Source: DATIHK01 sp035480775 (GTDB lineage: Bacteria; Patescibacteriota; WWE3; UBA101185; UBA10185). From it: a DNA stretch of 5,834 nt. Below are positions 5,463-5,834 of this stretch, piece after piece. The stretch is taken from NCBI GenBank assembly GCA_035480775.1, contig DATIHK010000003.1:1-5834 (forward strand), given 5' to 3'. The notes beneath the pieces were generated by a model that saw only the letters and a program-made list of their open reading frames with translations, searched no databases and was not told where the DNA came from. How positions within the stretch are numbered: position 1 is the first letter of the stretch; each line of letters opens with the position of its first letter. The translations under genes were made by a program, and so were the position numbers.

Positions 5463-5834
5463 TTATCGCAAATTAACACTAAAGCTCTGGTCGGTAGTTA
5501 ATTTACCTTCAAAGTTAATAGAACCATCGCCAGAATTAAGCTCCAAAATCTTCATGCCAAATGGTGGACTAAAATTAAAGGTGAATGGGTCTTCTACAGT
5601 ACCAGGCTGTTTCTGCCAATATAATCTGTACTGTTTATTATCGTTATTAATGGTGAAAGATTGTGGCAAGTCATAAGTATATTTTAAAACGAGCTTTTCA
5701 GTCGGCTTAAGAACAAAACTGGTTTCAAAAGAATCGTAGCGTTTTACATTCCAAATAATAATATCTTTAAGTATGTCTTTTGGCGCAGCTGTATTATATT
5801 GTATGGTCGCGCCGGTAAGCTTAGTTCCAGTTGG
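5463..5834 (-). CDS. C-terminal part of a large protein, probably DUF4012-like
   Basis: The minus-strand frame ending with TAA at 5463 stays open to the right edge, giving 123 visible residues. A TTG at 5669 is not a convincing start, because the upstream codons continue a coherent beta-rich sequence, so this is an incomplete gene entering from outside. The key pattern is YDLP (residues 54-57) followed by YRLYWQKQPGT (69-79) and then alternating hydrophobic strands. Y-x-L-P followed by Y-x-L-x-x-Q-K-Q-P-G-T is, from memory, characteristic of the C-terminal region of DUF4012 proteins, which are membrane-anchored extracellular proteins of unknown function common in Actinobacteria and Patescibacteria. 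No membrane segment is visible in this part. It lies 62 bases upstream of the PrgI-like gene on the same strand and may be co-transcribed, although a promoter lies between them. Confidence 0.6.
   Translation of the reverse strand, partial: PTGTKLTGATIQYNTAAPKDILKDIIIWNVKRYDSFETSFVLKPTEKLVLKYTYDLPQSFTINNDNKQYRLYWQKQPGTVEDPFTFNFSPPFGMKILELNSGDGSINFEGKLTTDQSFSVNLR

Noticed and set aside
5463..5669. A 68-residue gene starting at TTG 5669.
   Set aside because: The frame continues without a stop to the right edge with a coherent beta-rich protein pattern, and the TTG has no ribosome site, so it is the end of a longer gene.

Overview
The window looks like chromosomal DNA from a Candidate Phyla Radiation (Patescibacteria) bacterium or a close relative. 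This is inferred from gene content, not from a marker gene. It carries a compact single-membrane-type conjugation / type IV secretion (T4SS) block made of a PrgI-family membrane protein, a separate TraC/VirB4 N-terminal-like protein and a VirB4-like ATPase. Next to it is a protein end resembling the DUF4012 C-terminus. The opposite flank is a housekeeping gene, dnaN. Base composition is moderately AT-rich, stops are TAA and TGA, and no gene needs TGA read as an amino acid, so the standard bacterial code fits.

Layout, left to right. (1) Positions 2-187, plus strand: the last 61 codons of dnaN (sliding clamp). (2) Positions 195-243: a long hairpin between two convergent genes, probably a bidirectional terminator. 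(3) Positions 256-519, minus: a small Gly/Cys-rich membrane protein of unknown function with a clear promoter and Shine-Dalgarno sequence. (4) Positions 587-2782, minus: the VirB4-like ATPase with a Pro/Gln-rich C-terminal tail. (5) Positions 2784-3482, minus: the TraC/VirB4 N-terminal-like protein, whose stop lies one base from the ATPase start. (6) Positions 3520-5400, minus: a 626-residue protein with a PrgI-like N-terminus, Pro/Gln-rich linkers, coiled coil and a C-terminal beta-sandwich-like domain. (7) Positions 5463-5834, minus: the C-terminal end of a large protein, probably DUF4012-like, that continues past the right edge.

Genes 6, 5 and 4 are read in that order on the minus strand with gaps of 37 and 1 base, so they probably form one operon. 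A -10 box lies just before the PrgI-like start. The PrgI-like protein would sit in the cytoplasmic membrane, and the TraC-like protein and ATPase would form the energising module on its cytoplasmic side. The small membrane protein immediately downstream has its own promoter and may be a further subunit or an unrelated gene.

The most interesting points are the unusual multi-domain extension of the PrgI-like protein, the matching Pro/Gln-rich tail on the ATPase, the split VirB4 arrangement, the uncharacterised Gly/Cys-rich membrane protein, and two small inverted repeats at regulatory positions.
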